Below are positions 44,516-54,196 of a DNA stretch of 64,000 nt, piece by piece. The stretch's first letter is position 1. Each line of letters opens with the position of its first letter. The notes beneath the pieces are model-generated. The model was not told the origin of the DNA. It ran no database searches and saw nothing but the letters and a program-made list of their open reading frames with translations. Source of the stretch: Amnibacterium setariae (GTDB lineage: Bacteria > Actinomycetota > Actinomycetes > Actinomycetales > Microbacteriaceae); the NCBI RefSeq assembly GCF_003581425.1, contig NZ_QXTG01000002.1, forward strand, positions 806,001 to 870,000, read 5' to 3'. Both the position numbers and the translations under genes were made by a program.

Positions 44516-46651
44516 GTGACCGACAGCGCGACCGAGACCGCGACCGACACCCGGGCCGACGCCCTCGCCGTGCTCCGCACGCTCGTCGGGCGGCCCGACG
44601 CCGACTTCCACGAGGGCCAGTACGACGCGATCGCCGCCATCGTCGACGGCTCGCGCCGGGCGCTCGTCGTGCAGCGGACCGGATGGGGCAAGTCCGCCGT
44701 CTACTTCGTCGCGACGAGGCTGCTGCGCGACCGCGGAGCCGGCCCGACCCTGCTCGTCTCGCCCCTGCTCGCGCTGATGCGCGACCAGGTGGCGGCCGCC
44801 GCTCGGGCGGGGGTGCGGGCCGCCTCCATCGACTCCGCGAACGCGCACCTGTGGGACGAGGTGCGCGAGCGCCTCGCCGCGGACGAGATCGACGTGCTGC
44901 TCGTCTCCCCCGAGCGCCTCAACAACCCGGACTTCCGCGACACCCAGCTGCCACAGCTCGTCGAGCGGACCGGCCTGATCGTGATCGACGAGGCGCACTG
45001 CATCTCCGACTGGGGCCACGACTTCCGCCCGGACTACCGGCGGCTGCGGGAGCTCGTCGCGACCGCGGGGAGCACCCCGGTGCTCGCCACCACGGCGACC
45101 GCGAACGGCCGGGTCGTGGAGGACGTCGTCGCGCAGCTCGGCGGCGCGGAGGACGTGCTGACGATCCGCGGGCCGCTCGCGCGCGCCTCCCTCCGGCTCG
45201 GCGTGCTGCGCACGCGCGACCAGGCGACGCGGCTCGGCTGGCTGATCGAGCACATGCGCGACCTGGAGGGCTCGGGCATCGTCTACGCGCTGACGGTCTC
45301 CGCGGCGGAGGACACCGCGCGGCTGCTGCGCGAGGCCGGGTACGACGTGCTCGCCTACACCGGCAGGACCGAGAACGCGGAGCGGGAGGCGGCGGAGCAG
45401 GCGCTCAAGGAGAACCGCGTGAAGGCGCTCGTCGCCACCAGCGCGCTCGGGATGGGGTTCGACAAGCCCGACCTCGGCTTCGTCGTGCACCTCGGCGCGC
45501 CCTCGTCCCCCGTCGCGTACTACCAGCAGGTCGGGCGCGCCGGCCGCGCCACCGCGTCCGCCGACGTGCTGCTGCTGCCCGGCAGCGAGGACGAGGCGAT
45601 CTGGTCGTACTTCGCGACCGCGAGCATGCCGACCCAGGAGCGGGCGGAGGCGGTGCTGCGCGAGCTCGACCCGGAGCGGCCGACCTCCACCCCGGCGCTC
45701 GAGTCGCTCGTGGACGTGAAGCGCAGCCGGCTCGAGCTGCTGCTCAAGGTGCTCGACGTGGACGGCGCGGTGCAGCGCGTGCGCGGCGGGTGGGTCTCCA
45801 CGGGGCGGGAGTGGACCTACGACGCGGAGCGGTACGAGCGGATCGCCGCCGCGCGCCGCGTCGAGCAGCAGCACATGCTCGACTACGAGGCCCTGCCCGC
45901 CGGCGAGGAGGGCTGCCGGATGGAGTACCTGCAGCGCGTCCTCGACGACCCGACGGCCGCGCCGTGCGGGCGCTGCGACTCCTGCGCGGGCGTCTGGTTC
46001 CCGACCGACGTCTCCGGCGACTCCTCGGGGACGGCGGGCGCCGCGCTGCACCGGGTCGGCGTCGCCGTGGAGGCCCGCAAGCAGTGGCCGACGGGGGCCG
46101 ACTCCCGCGGCCTCCCCGTCAAGGGGAACATCGCCCCGGGCGAGCGGCCCGAGGAGGGCCGGGCGATCGCCCGCCTCACGGACCTGGGCTGGGGCGGCAC
46201 CCTGCGCCAGCTGCTCGCCTCGGGCGCGCCGGACCAGGAGGCGCCCCGACCCGTCGTCGACGCCGCGGTCGCCGTCCTGCGCGAGTGGGGCTGGGCCGAG
46301 CGGCCGGTCGGCGTCGTCGCGATGCCGTCGACCCGTCGGCCGCTGCTCGTCGGCTCGACCGCCCGCGCGCTCGCGGAGATCGGCCGGCTCCCCCTGCTCG
46401 GCGCGCTCGAGCCGACGACGGGGGCGGTGCCCGGCGGCAGCGGCGGCGCGAGCCTCGCTCGGCTGGCGGGGGTCTGGTCGGCGTTCCGCGTGCCCGACGA
46501 CCTGCGGGAGCGGCTCGCCGAGGCGGCCGGCCCCGTGCTGCTCGTCGACGACGCGGCGGACAGCCGGTGGACCCTCACCGTCGCGTCGCGGCTGCTCCGC
46601 CAGGCGGGCGCTCCCGGGGTGCTGCCCTTCGTGCTCGCCCTGCAGGCCTGA
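44516..46651 (+). CDS. RecQ-family DNA helicase fused to a C-terminal phosphoribosyltransferase-like domain
   Basis: A 711-residue helicase. The motor has Walker A TGWGKS (55-60), DEAH (158-161) in IVIDEAHCISDWGHDFRPDY, and QVGRAGRA in motif VI. The zinc-binding cysteines are in GCRMEYLQRVLDDPTAAPCGRCDSC, at about 475-500. The last ~200 residues (beginning about residue 515) are a PRTase-like module ending in VLLVDDAADSRWT (about 674-686), the PRPP-loop motif. Helicase-PRTase fusions occur in actinobacteria; the nucleotide role is unknown. GTG start, CACCCT six bases upstream. There is no recQ operon partner. Confidence 0.9.
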   Translation: MTDSATETATDTRADALAVLRTLVGRPDADFHEGQYDAIAAIVDGSRRALVVQRTGWGKSAVYFVATRLLRDRGAGPTLLVSPLLALMRDQVAAAARAGVRAASIDSANAHLWDEVRERLAADEIDVLLVSPERLNNPDFRDTQLPQLVERTGLIVIDEAHCISDWGHDFRPDYRRLRELVATAGSTPVLATTATANGRVVEDVVAQLGGAEDVLTIRGPLARASLRLGVLRTRDQATRLGWLIEHMRDLEGSGIVYALTVSAAEDTARLLREAGYDVLAYTGRTENAEREAAEQALKENRVKALVATSALGMGFDKPDLGFVVHLGAPSSPVAYYQQVGRAGRATASADVLLLPGSEDEAIWSYFATASMPTQERAEAVLRELDPERPTSTPALESLVDVKRSRLELLLKVLDVDGAVQRVRGGWVSTGREWTYDAERYERIAAARRVEQQHMLDYEALPAGEEGCRMEYLQRVLDDPTAAPCGRCDSCAGVWFPTDVSGDSSGTAGAALHRVGVAVEARKQWPTGADSRGLPVKGNIAPGERPEEGRAIARLTDLGWGGTLRQLLASGAPDQEAPRPVVDAAVAVLREWGWAERPVGVVAMPSTRRPLLVGSTARALAEIGRLPLLGALEPTTGAVPGGSGGASLARLAGVWSAFRVPDDLRERLAEAAGPVLLVDDAADSRWTLTVASRLLRQAGAPGVLPFVLALQA

Positions 46652-46690
46652 CCTCCGTCTCGGAGGCAGGTTCTCCCTGCAGGACGGAGG
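46652..46690. terminator. Hairpin between recQ and the aminotransferase gene
   Basis: CCTCCGTC and GACGGAGG form the outer stem, and GCAGG-TTCT-CCCTGC an inner hairpin. It starts right after the recQ stop and separates it from a convergent gene. Confidence 0.6.
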
Positions 46691-46705
46691 AGGCCCCGGA
46701 GCGGG

Positions 46706-47854
46706 TCAGGCGGGGCTCGGGAGGCGTCGGAGGCCCTCGAGCAGGTCCTCGCGGCTCGCGGCGGCGCAGACGCGGATCCAGCCCTCTCCCGCGGCGCCGA
46801 ACGCGCTGCCGGGCGCGACCGAGACGCGGCGCTCGAGCAGGAAGCGCTCGGCCCAGCCCGTGACGTCGCCGCCGGTCGCGTACGAGAGGTCGATCCAGAG
46901 GTAGAAGGCGCCGTCGGGCTCCCGGTAGCGGATGCCGCGCTCGTCGAGGAGGGCCGTCGCGGCGCGCAGGTTCTCCCGGTAGTGCGCCGCTGCCGCGGTG
47001 ACGGCGTCCTGCGGACCCTGGAGCGCGGCGACCGCCGCGCGCTGCGCCGGGGAGTTCACGCAGGAGATCAGCGCCTCCTGGAAGCTGCGGAGCAGGCTCG
47101 CGGGCGTCGGCGGCGTCACGAGGTACCCGACGCGTCCGCCGGTCAGCGCGTAGGTCTTCGAGAACGACTGCACGGTGAGCACCCGGCTCGGGTCGATCGA
47201 CGCGGGGCTCACGTGCGGCAGCCCGTAGGTGAACGCCTCGTAGACCTCGTCGCTCACGATCCACAGGTCGTGCCGCTGCGCGAAGCCGACCAGCTCGCGC
47301 ACGACCTCCTCCGGGAACACGACCCCGAGGGGGTTGGACGGCGAGTTGAGGATGATCGCCCGCGTGCGGGGCGTGACGAGGGCGTCGAGGTCGGCCGCGC
47401 GCGGGAGGAAGGCGTGCTCCGCGTCGAGCCGGTACGGCACCGGGACCGCGAACTGCATCCGCGGCGCCATCGTGAAGGTCGTGTAGCCGGGGTCCGGGAT
47501 CAGCACCTCGTCGCCGGGCGCGAGGATCAGCCCGAGCGCGAGGTAGAGCGCCTCCGTCGCACCCGGCGTGACCCACACCTGGTCGGCGCCGACGTCGACG
47601 CCGTTGTCCCGCCGCAGCTTCGTCGCGATCGCCGACCGCAGCTCAGGGATGCCGCCGTTGCCCGTGTACCGGGTGTCGTCCGCGAGCCACGCGGCGCTGC
47701 CGGCCTCCAGCACGTGCGGGGCGACGGGCAGGTCGGGCTCCCCCACGGCGAGCGCGATGATGTCGTCGAGGGTCAGCGCGATCTCGAGGATCCGGCGGAT
47801 GCCGCTCTCGGGGACGGCCAGGGCGTTCGGGGTGTAGGACGGCATCGGAGCCAT
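46706..47854 (-). CDS. Class I/II pyridoxal phosphate aminotransferase
   Basis: A 382-residue PLP enzyme of the aspartate-aminotransferase-like fold type I. The PLP lysine is in [15 protein letters not shown]. Other marks are [27 protein letters not shown] and the terminal Arg in [11 protein letters not shown]. Substrate specificity cannot be set from sequence; branches nearby act on aspartate, aromatic amino acids, N-succinyl-LL-2,6-diaminopimelate or methionine. Two in-frame ATGs (47854, 47845) exist; the first is used. Divergent from rpsT. Confidence 0.85.
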   Translation of the reverse strand: MAPMPSYTPNALAVPESGIRRILEIALTLDDIIALAVGEPDLPVAPHVLEAGSAAWLADDTRYTGNGGIPELRSAIATKLRRDNGVDVGADQVWVTPGATEALYLALGLILAPGDEVLIPDPGYTTFTMAPRMQFAVPVPYRLDAEHAFLPRAADLDALVTPRTRAIILNSPSNPLGVVFPEEVVRELVGFAQRHDLWIVSDEVYEAFTYGLPHVSPASIDPSRVLTVQSFSKTYALTGGRVGYLVTPPTPASLLRSFQEALISCVNSPAQRAAVAALQGPQDAVTAAAAHYRENLRAATALLDERGIRYREPDGAFYLWIDLSYATGGDVTGWAERFLLERRVSVAPGSAFGAAGEGWIRVCAAASREDLLEGLRRLPSPA

Positions 47855-47887
47855 TGAACCGCCGTCGCGCCGTCGCCGCCGTGCTGA

Positions 47888-47893
47888 TAGGCT
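47888..47893 (+). promoter_or_regulatory. -10 element of the rpsT promoter
   Basis: TAGGCT on the plus strand about 100 bases before the rpsT ATG, giving a leader of roughly 97 bases. No clear autoregulatory structure was seen in the leader. Confidence 0.45.
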
Positions 47894-47996
47894 GCCGGTC
47901 GGCTTTCGGGCACCGCGCGCCCTCCGCGCCGCCCGTCGAGGCTCCTCCCCCACTGGAGCGGCCTCCCACCGATTCTCGAACAGCAGGAGCATCCGC

Positions 47997-48257
47997 ATGG
48001 CCAACATCAAGAGCCAGATCAAGCGCATCGCCACGAACAAGAAGGCGACCGAGCGCAACAAGGCCGTCAAGAGCGAGCTGAAGACGCACGTCCGCAACGT
48101 CCGCGCCGCGGTCGCCGCCGGGGACAAGGAGAAGGCCACCGCGGCCCTCGGCCTCGCGGCGAAGAAGCTGGACAAGGCCGCCTCGAAGGGCGTCATCCAC
48201 AAGAACCAGGCGGCGAACCGCAAGTCGGCCATCGCCAAGCAGGTCGCCTCGCTCTGA
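47997..48257 (+). CDS. rpsT: 30S ribosomal protein S20
   Basis: An 86-residue, lysine-rich three-helix protein that starts [43 protein letters not shown]. It binds 16S rRNA and helps 30S assembly. AGGAG lies 8 bases before the ATG. A strong hairpin follows its stop by 11 bases. Confidence 0.97.
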   Translation: MANIKSQIKRIATNKKATERNKAVKSELKTHVRNVRAAVAAGDKEKATAALGLAAKKLDKAASKGVIHKNQAANRKSAIAKQVASL

Positions 48258-48268
48258 GCCGACCTCCG

Positions 48269-48300
48269 AAGGGGCCGTCCACCGAGGTGGGCGGCCCCTT
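48269..48300 (+). terminator. rpsT terminator hairpin
   Basis: AAGGGGCCG and CGGCCCCTT form a 9-bp stem with a 14-base loop; inner TCCACC/GGTGGG pairing lengthens it. It may also serve the convergent ATPase gene. No U-run. Confidence 0.75.
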
Positions 48301-48318
48301 CCGCGTCTCCGGGAACGG

Positions 48319-50157
48319 TCAGCGGCCGCGCCTGCGGGTGCCGAAGATGCCGTTCAGCACGTCGCCGAGCATGCGCTGGGTCGACCGGTTGCCGAGCACC
48401 TTCGTGACGACCGAGACGCCCTGCTGCAGCGCGCGGTCCCGGGCCGCGGCCTGCCGCTGCTGCTCGCGGCGGGCCGTCGCGAGCTCCCGGTCGGCCTCGC
48501 GGCGGTCGGCCGCGTCCTTGCGCGCCTCGGCGGCCGCGGCCTTCTTCGCCGCGGCCTCCTGCTTCGCCTGCGCTTTCGCGTCCTTCGCCGCCCGGTCAGC
48601 GGCCGCGGCGGCGTTCATCTTCGCGGTGAGCACCTCGAACGCGGTCTCCCGGTCGAGGGCGGTGCCGTAGACGGCCTGCAGGGGCGACGCCGCGACCGCG
48701 GCCCGCATCGCGTCCGGCGCGCTCGGCGCCATGGACGCCTGCGGCGCCCGGAGGCGCGTCCAGGCCACAGGGGTCGGCGCGCCGTTCTCGTTCATCACCG
48801 TGACGACGGCCTCGCCGATGCCGAGCGTGGTGAGCACCTCCTCGAGGTCGTAGGCCGACCGCGGATAGGTCTGCACCGTCGCCCGCAGCGCCTTCGCGTC
48901 GTCCGGCGTGAATGCCCGGAGCTGGTGCTGCACCCGTGAGCCGAGCTGGCCGAGCACGTCGCCCGGCACGTCCTTCGGCGTCTGCGTGACGAAGACGATG
49001 CCGACGCCCTTGGAGCGGATGAGGCGCACGGTCCGGACGACCTGGTCGAGGAAGTCCTTCGACGCGTCGGCGAACAGCAGGTGCGCCTCGTCGAAGAAGA
49101 ACACGAGCTTCGGCTTCTCCGCGTCGCCGACCTCGGGCAGGTCGTTGAACAGGTCGGCGAGCAGCCACATGAGGAACGTCGAGTAGAGCGCGGGCCGGTC
49201 GGCGACGCCCGGCACCTCGAGCAGGCTCACGATCCCCCGGCCGTCCGGCGCGGTCCGCAGGAACTCCTTCGTGTCGATCTCCGGCTCCCCGAAGAAGCCC
49301 TCGGCGCCGGCGTCGGCGAACGCGACGAGCTCGCGGAGGATGACGCCGACGGTGGCGGGCGAGATGCCGCCGAGGCCGGCGAGGTCGGCCTTCCCCTCGT
49401 CGCCCGTCAGCCACTGCAGGACGGCCCGGAGGTCCTCGAGCTCCGCGAGCGCCAGCCCGTGGTCCTCGGCGTAGTGGAAGACGAGCGCGAGGCTCGACTC
49501 CTGCGTCTCGTTCAGCCCGAGCACCTTCGACAGCAGGAGCGGCCCGAAGCCGGACACGGTCGCCCGGATCGGGACCCCGGTGCCGCTGCCGCCGAGGGAG
49601 AAGTACTCGACGGGGAAGGCCGCGGGCGACCAGTCCTGGCCGATCGCCGCGGTGCGGGCGGCGAGCTTGGGGTTCGCGGTGCCGGGCACCGCGACGCCGG
49701 ACAGGTCGCCCTTGATGTCGGCCGCGAACACGGGCACCCCGTGCGCGGACAGCTGCTCGGTGAGCGCCTGCAGCGTGCGGGTCTTGCCGGTGCCCGTCGC
49801 GCCCGCGATCAGGCCGTGGCGGTTCAGCATCCCGAGCGGCACGCGGACCTGCGCGTCCGGCACGGGAGCGCCGTTCAGCAGGGCGCCGAGCTCGAGCGCC
49901 GGCCCCTCGAACGCGTACCCGCGCCGGATCGCGTCGACCTGCTCGTCGTCGAGCGGGCCGGCGGGCGCGGGGCCGGAGGCCGCCGGAGCGGTCGGCGGTG
50001 CCGCGGTCGCGGCCCGGGCCGCTGCCGCCGCCGCCGCCGCGGCCGCCGCCTCCTGGGCCCGCGCGATCGCCGCCTGCGCCTCGGCCTGCAGCCGCGCCGC
50101 CTCCGCCGCCGCGGCCTCCGCCGCCGCCTTCGCCTGCTCGACCGTCGGATCACTCAT
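48319..50157 (-). CDS. HerA-like ATPase (DUF853)
   Basis: A 612-residue protein. An Ala-rich helical N-terminus (residues 1-60) leads to an ATPase with Walker A GATGTGKT (119-126), Walker B VFFFDEAHLLF and a FtsK/HerA-like arginine-finger region ending VGIVFVTQTPKDVPGDVLGQLGSRVQHQLRAFTPDD. The C-terminus is an Ala/Lys-rich coiled coil (about 530-600). HerA-type ATPases move DNA; the target in DUF853 proteins is unknown. CAGGAT six bases before the ATG suggests a loose leaderless start. It lies downstream of holA, 48 bp away. Confidence 0.88.
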   Translation of the reverse strand: MSDPTVEQAKAAAEAAAAEAARLQAEAQAAIARAQEAAAAAAAAAAARAATAAPPTAPAASGPAPAGPLDDEQVDAIRRGYAFEGPALELGALLNGAPVPDAQVRVPLGMLNRHGLIAGATGTGKTRTLQALTEQLSAHGVPVFAADIKGDLSGVAVPGTANPKLAARTAAIGQDWSPAAFPVEYFSLGGSGTGVPIRATVSGFGPLLLSKVLGLNETQESSLALVFHYAEDHGLALAELEDLRAVLQWLTGDEGKADLAGLGGISPATVGVILRELVAFADAGAEGFFGEPEIDTKEFLRTAPDGRGIVSLLEVPGVADRPALYSTFLMWLLADLFNDLPEVGDAEKPKLVFFFDEAHLLFADASKDFLDQVVRTVRLIRSKGVGIVFVTQTPKDVPGDVLGQLGSRVQHQLRAFTPDDAKALRATVQTYPRSAYDLEEVLTTLGIGEAVVTVMNENGAPTPVAWTRLRAPQASMAPSAPDAMRAAVAASPLQAVYGTALDRETAFEVLTAKMNAAAAADRAAKDAKAQAKQEAAAKKAAAAEARKDAADRREADRELATARREQQRQAAARDRALQQGVSVVTKVLGNRSTQRMLGDVLNGIFGTRRRGR

Positions 50158-50205
50158 GGGGCGATCCTGGCATCGCTCGGGAGCGCGCGGCAGGGAGGTC
50201 GCCGG

Positions 50206-51225
50206 TCAGGCGGTCTCGCCCCGCCGGGCGATGAGGCGCACCAGCCGCTCGACGGCGAACTCGGGGTCGCGGGCGCCGCTCTTGACCCGCTCGTCGGTCT
50301 CCGCGGTGAAGACGATCGCCCGGCCGAGCCCGGCGGCCTCCCAGCCGGCCGCGTCGCGCCGGGCCCGGTCGACCTGCCACGGCGCCATGCCGTGCTCGGC
50401 GGCGATCTTGGCGGCCTGCCCGCGCGCGTCGAGCACCTTCGCCATCGCCCGCAGCTTCGCGGCCAGCGCCGCGATGATCGGCACCGGGTCCGCACCGCTG
50501 TCGATCGCGTGGCGCAGGAGCACCAGCGCCTCTCCCCCGCGTCCGGCGAGCGCCGCGTCCGCGACGGCGAAGGCGTCGGTCTCCATCCGGCCGGCGTAGT
50601 AGGTCTGCACGGTGCCCTCGCCGATGTCGCCGGCGGTGTCGGCGATCAGCTGCTGGCAGGCGCTCGCCAGCTCGCCGAGGTCGCCCTGGAACGCGGAGAC
50701 GAGCACGCGGAGCGCGCCCGGGCTGACCCGCCGGCCGGCGGCCCGGAACTCCGCCGCGGCGAAGGAGGACCGGTCCGCGTCCCGCTTCACCTCGGCGCAG
50801 GCGATCTCGATGCCGCCTCCCGCGCCGCCGCGCACGGCGTCGAGCAGCTTCTTGCCCCGCACGCCGCCGCCGTGCCGGAGCACGAGCGTCGCGCCCTCGT
50901 CCGGCGCCTCGAGGTAGCGGAGCGCCTCGTTCAGGAACGCCTCCGAGAGGCGCTCGACGGCGGCGACGCGGATGAGGCGCGGCTCGCCGAACAGCGACGG
51001 GCTCGCCAGCGTCGTCAGGTCGCCGGGCACCGCCGAGGAGGCGTCGAGGTCGCTCACCTCGAGGCTCGGGTCCGCGGCCGCGAGGGTCTCGCGGATCCGC
51101 CGGATCGCCCGTTCGGCGAGCAGCTCCTCCGGGCCGGAGACGAGCACGACCGGAGCGGGCCGGGCCTCGTTCCACGCGACCTGCGGGATCCGCGCGGCGG
51201 ATCGCGTCGCGGCCCGGGCTGCCAT
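50206..51225 (-). CDS. holA: DNA polymerase III subunit delta
   Basis: A 339-residue clamp-loader subunit. The AAA+-like fold starts RPAPVVLVSGPEELLAERAIRRIRETL, with a degenerate P-loop as expected in delta. The helical lid and collar follow, ending AVERLVRLIARRG. Typical Micrococcales form. ATG start with TAGGTT seven bases upstream, leaderless. It follows comEC by 10 bp on the same strand and lies before the DUF853 gene. Confidence 0.93.
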   Translation of the reverse strand: MAARAATRSAARIPQVAWNEARPAPVVLVSGPEELLAERAIRRIRETLAAADPSLEVSDLDASSAVPGDLTTLASPSLFGEPRLIRVAAVERLSEAFLNEALRYLEAPDEGATLVLRHGGGVRGKKLLDAVRGGAGGGIEIACAEVKRDADRSSFAAAEFRAAGRRVSPGALRVLVSAFQGDLGELASACQQLIADTAGDIGEGTVQTYYAGRMETDAFAVADAALAGRGGEALVLLRHAIDSGADPVPIIAALAAKLRAMAKVLDARGQAAKIAAEHGMAPWQVDRARRDAAGWEAAGLGRAIVFTAETDERVKSGARDPEFAVERLVRLIARRGETA

Positions 51226-51232
51226 GCCCTCG

Positions 51233-51238
51233 AACCTA
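51233..51238 (-). promoter_or_regulatory. -10 element of a leaderless holA promoter
   Basis: TAGGTT on the minus strand, 7 bases before the holA ATG. It overlaps the end of comEC, so holA can be transcribed independently. Confidence 0.5.
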
Positions 51239-53548
51239 CTCGGCCGGGGTCCACACGGCGGCCGTCACCGGCCGCTCGGTCCACACGACCGCCCGCCCCT
51301 GCCGCCGGGCGACGAGCACGAGGCCGTCCTGGTCGGTGCGGACCGGCTGCATGCCGGTGCTCCGGAGGATCCCGAGCAGGCGCCGCGTGGGATGGCCGTA
51401 GTCGTTGCCGGCCCCGACGGAGACGACGCCGATCGGGGCTGCCGCCGCGGCGTAGAGGGCCGGGCTCTGGTCGGCCGAGCCGTGGTGCGCGACCTTCACG
51501 ACGTCGACGTGGGGCACGGGTCCGGCGGCGAGCAGGGCGTCCTGCGCGGCCTCCCCGAGGTCGCCGGTCAGCAGGGCGGAGGCGCCGCGGCCGGTCACGT
51601 GCAGGGTCACGCTCGCCGGGTTCCCCGGCTCGATCCCGTCGAGCGGGTCCGGCGGCCAGAGCACGTCGAGCCGGAGGTCGTCGAGCCGTGCGGTCTCGCC
51701 GCGGTGCACCTGCTGCACGGCGGCGCCGGCGCGCTGCAGGTCGCGGCGGAGGGCGTCGCCCTCGGGGCCGTCGCTCGGCCCGACGAACGCCGTGCCGACC
51801 CGGCCGGCGAGCGCGCGGGCGGCGCCGACGTGGTCCGCGTCCCAGTGGGTGAGGACGAGCAGGTCGATGCGGTCGACGCCGAGCCGGTCGAGGCAGGCCG
51901 TGATCGGCGGCGCGTCGCGGCCGGTGTCGACGACCGCGAACCGGCCGTGCCCGCCGTTCAGCACCAGGCCGTCCCCCTGCCCGACGTCGCACGCCGCCAG
52001 GATCCAGTCGTGCGGGGTGCCGGTGAGCCGCCCGACCGCGGCACCGGCGACGCCGCCGACGACCGCGAGCAGGCCGACCGCCGCGACGACCCCGCCGAGC
52101 AGGCGCACGCGGCCGGGCGCGCGGCGGGCGAGCAGCAGGACCCCCGCGACGAGCAGCGCTCCGGCGAGCGCGGCGCCCAGCGCCCCCGCCGGCCAGCCGA
52201 GCTGCGGCAGCCGGGCGGTCGTCCTGGCGACGAGCCCGATCCAGGCGGCCGGCAGCCAGGCGAGCAGCGCGGCCGCCGAGGCCAGCGGCGGTGCGATCGG
52301 GCCGAGCAGGCACGCGAGCAGCCCGAGCACGGTCGCCACGGGCGCAGCGGGCTCGGCGAGGAGGTTCGCCACGACGCCGAAGACGGGCACGCCGGGCTGG
52401 AGGAGGACGAGCACGGGCTGGCACGCCGCCTGCGCGGCGACCGGCACCGCCAGCACGAGGGCGAGCCGGCGCGGCAGCACGCGGCCGAGGCGCTCCGCGA
52501 GCGGCGGGGCGAGGAGCAGCAGGCCGGCGGTGGCCGCCGCGCTCAGCACGAAGCCCGGGCTCCAGGCGAGCCAGGGGTCGACGAGGAGCAGCGCGAGCAC
52601 GGCCACCGCGAGCGCCGGGACCCCGGCGGCGCGCCCGCCGCGGAGCGCGCAGAGCAGCGCCACGGCGGCCATCGCCGCGGCCCGCTGCACCGACGGCTGG
52701 GGCGTGACCAGGACGACGAACCCGGCGAGCGCCGCGCCCGCGAGCACCACCCGCGCCGTGCGCGGCAGCCGGAGGAGCCCGGCGAGCGCGAAGACCGCGA
52801 CGGTGACGACCGCGCAGTTCGCCCCGGAGACGGCGGTGAGGTGCGTGAGCGAGGAGTCCCGCATCGCCTGCTCCAGGTCCGCCCCGACCCGGCCGGTGTC
52901 GCCGACCGCGAGGCCGGGCAGCAGCGCCGCGCCGTCGCCGGGCAGGGCGCTCGTCCGCTCGACGAGCCCGGCCCGCAGGGCCGTCGCCGCGAGCTGGAGC
53001 GGCGGCGGTGACCGGACGACCCGCACGGGGCCGAGCACCGAGCCGATCGCGGCCGCGCCGTCGGTCGGGGCGGCCGGCCGCAGAACGACCCGCGCTCGCA
53101 CCGAGGCCCCCGGGCGCACCGCCGCGCCCGCGCCGTCGGCGAAGAGCAGGACCGGTACGTCGACGTCGTGGGCCGCGACCCGCGTCACCGCTCCGCGGAG
53201 CATCGTGCGGGCGCGCAACGCGCCGGCCGCGCTCGCCCCGGTCGTCGCGCTCCGCTCGTCGATGCGCACCGTGGCGACGACGGGACGTCCGAGCGGCAGC
53301 TCCGGCGGATGCCGCCGCGCGTCCCCGGCTGCGACGGCCGCCAGGACCAGGGCGGCGAGCAGCGCACCGACGACGAGCAGCGCGGCGCCGCGCGTCCGCA
53401 GCCGGGTCGCGAGGACGGCCGCGGCGGCCACGAGCGAGGCGACGATCCCGACGGGTGCCGCCGCGGGCGCGGCGACGCCGACGAGCGCGACGAGCCAGAC
53501 GGCGGCGGCCGGCAGCAGGAGGCCGGACCGGACGAGGCGCCCGCTCAC
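51236..53548 (-). CDS. ComEC/Rec2 family competence protein
   Basis: A 770-residue membrane protein for single-stranded DNA passage. An N-terminal OB-like domain (about 60-180) is followed by the helix-rich ComEC core with SSLTHLTAVSGANCAVVTV. A C-terminal beta-lactamase-like domain reads ACDVGQGDGLVLNGG and then THWDADHVGAARALAG, KVAHHGSADQSP and ending near AGNDYGHPT. All metal-ligand residues appear present. It overlaps comEA by 4 bp. ComEC without a known competence programme is common in this order; the symbol is withheld only because transport of DNA is not shown. Confidence 0.9.
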   Translation of the reverse strand: MSGRLVRSGLLLPAAAVWLVALVGVAAPAAAPVGIVASLVAAAAVLATRLRTRGAALLVVGALLAALVLAAVAAGDARRHPPELPLGRPVVATVRIDERSATTGASAAGALRARTMLRGAVTRVAAHDVDVPVLLFADGAGAAVRPGASVRARVVLRPAAPTDGAAAIGSVLGPVRVVRSPPPLQLAATALRAGLVERTSALPGDGAALLPGLAVGDTGRVGADLEQAMRDSSLTHLTAVSGANCAVVTVAVFALAGLLRLPRTARVVLAGAALAGFVVLVTPQPSVQRAAAMAAVALLCALRGGRAAGVPALAVAVLALLLVDPWLAWSPGFVLSAAATAGLLLLAPPLAERLGRVLPRRLALVLAVPVAAQAACQPVLVLLQPGVPVFGVVANLLAEPAAPVATVLGLLACLLGPIAPPLASAAALLAWLPAAWIGLVARTTARLPQLGWPAGALGAALAGALLVAGVLLLARRAPGRVRLLGGVVAAVGLLAVVGGVAGAAVGRLTGTPHDWILAACDVGQGDGLVLNGGHGRFAVVDTGRDAPPITACLDRLGVDRIDLLVLTHWDADHVGAARALAGRVGTAFVGPSDGPEGDALRRDLQRAGAAVQQVHRGETARLDDLRLDVLWPPDPLDGIEPGNPASVTLHVTGRGASALLTGDLGEAAQDALLAAGPVPHVDVVKVAHHGSADQSPALYAAAAAPIGVVSVGAGNDYGHPTRRLLGILRSTGMQPVRTDQDGLVLVARRQGRAVVWTERPVTAAVWTPAE

Positions 53549-54153
53549 GGCGTCACGAGGTCGCGCAGCCCCGCGATGGTCTTCGGGCCGATGCCGCCGA
53601 CCTGCGCGAGGTCGCCCACGGCGCCGAACGGCCCGTGCGCCTCCCGGTAGGCGACGATCCGCGCGGCCAGCGCCGGACCGATCTGGGGCAGGGCGTCGAG
53701 CTGCTCCGCCGTCGCGGTGCTGAGACTCACCGGCGCCGCGCTGCCGCCCGCGGCCGCGGGCGGGGCGGACGAGCGCGGCGCACCGCGCTCCGGGACCGCG
53801 ACCTGCTGCCCGTCCACGACGCGGGCCGCCAGGTTGACGGCGCCGAGGTCGGCCGACGGACGGGGGCCGCCCGCCGCGGTCACGGCGTCGATCAGCCGCG
53901 CACCGGTCGGCAGCGCGACGAGGCCCGGGCGGCGCACCGCCCCCGTGACGTGCACGAGCACCGGGGTCTGCGCGGGGCTCGGCTCCGCGTGCCGGACGGC
54001 GACGGGTGACGGCTCCGTCGTGCTGCCCGCGGCCTGCCCCGCGGCGACGAGCACGGCCGCGACGAGCACGAGCAGCGCCGCGCCGGCTGCGAGCGCCAGG
54101 GGCAGCCGCCGCTCCCGCGGCAGGGCGGCCAGTCGCTCCCGGAGTCGATCCAC
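53545..54153 (-). CDS. ComEA-like helix-hairpin-helix DNA-binding protein
   Basis: A 202-residue protein. A cytoplasmic N-terminus and one membrane helix (about 17-38) are followed by a SLBB-like domain (VLVHVTGAVRRPGLVALPTGARLIDAVTAAGG). At the C-terminus two helix-hairpin-helix motifs (LDALPQIGPALAARIVAYREAHGPFGAVGDLAQVGGIGPKTIAGLRDLV) bind dsDNA outside the cell. This is the usual ComEA layout. GTG start with TAGCGT six bases upstream. It precedes comEC and is coupled to it. Confidence 0.92.
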   Translation of the reverse strand: MDRLRERLAALPRERRLPLALAAGAALLVLVAAVLVAAGQAAGSTTEPSPVAVRHAEPSPAQTPVLVHVTGAVRRPGLVALPTGARLIDAVTAAGGPRPSADLGAVNLAARVVDGQQVAVPERGAPRSSAPPAAAGGSAAPVSLSTATAEQLDALPQIGPALAARIVAYREAHGPFGAVGDLAQVGGIGPKTIAGLRDLVTP

Positions 54154-54159
54154 GCGGGG

Positions 54160-54165
54160 ACGCTA
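54160..54165 (-). promoter_or_regulatory. -10 element of a leaderless comEA-comEC promoter
   Basis: TAGCGT on the minus strand, 6 bases before the GTG at 54153. Confidence 0.6.
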
Positions 54166-54196
54166 GAGCCCGCTGCGACCGCGGGGGCGGTCCGCT

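Noticed and set aside
49998-50153. Ala/GCC-rich stretch as a DNA repeat or pseudogene
   Set aside because: It is the Ala-rich N-terminal helix (residues 1-60) of the DUF853 protein and stays in frame with the ATPase.
51236-54153. A full natural-competence locus
   Set aside because: Only comEA and comEC are here; no comF, pilus or dprA gene lies in the window, so only part of a DNA-uptake route can be supported.
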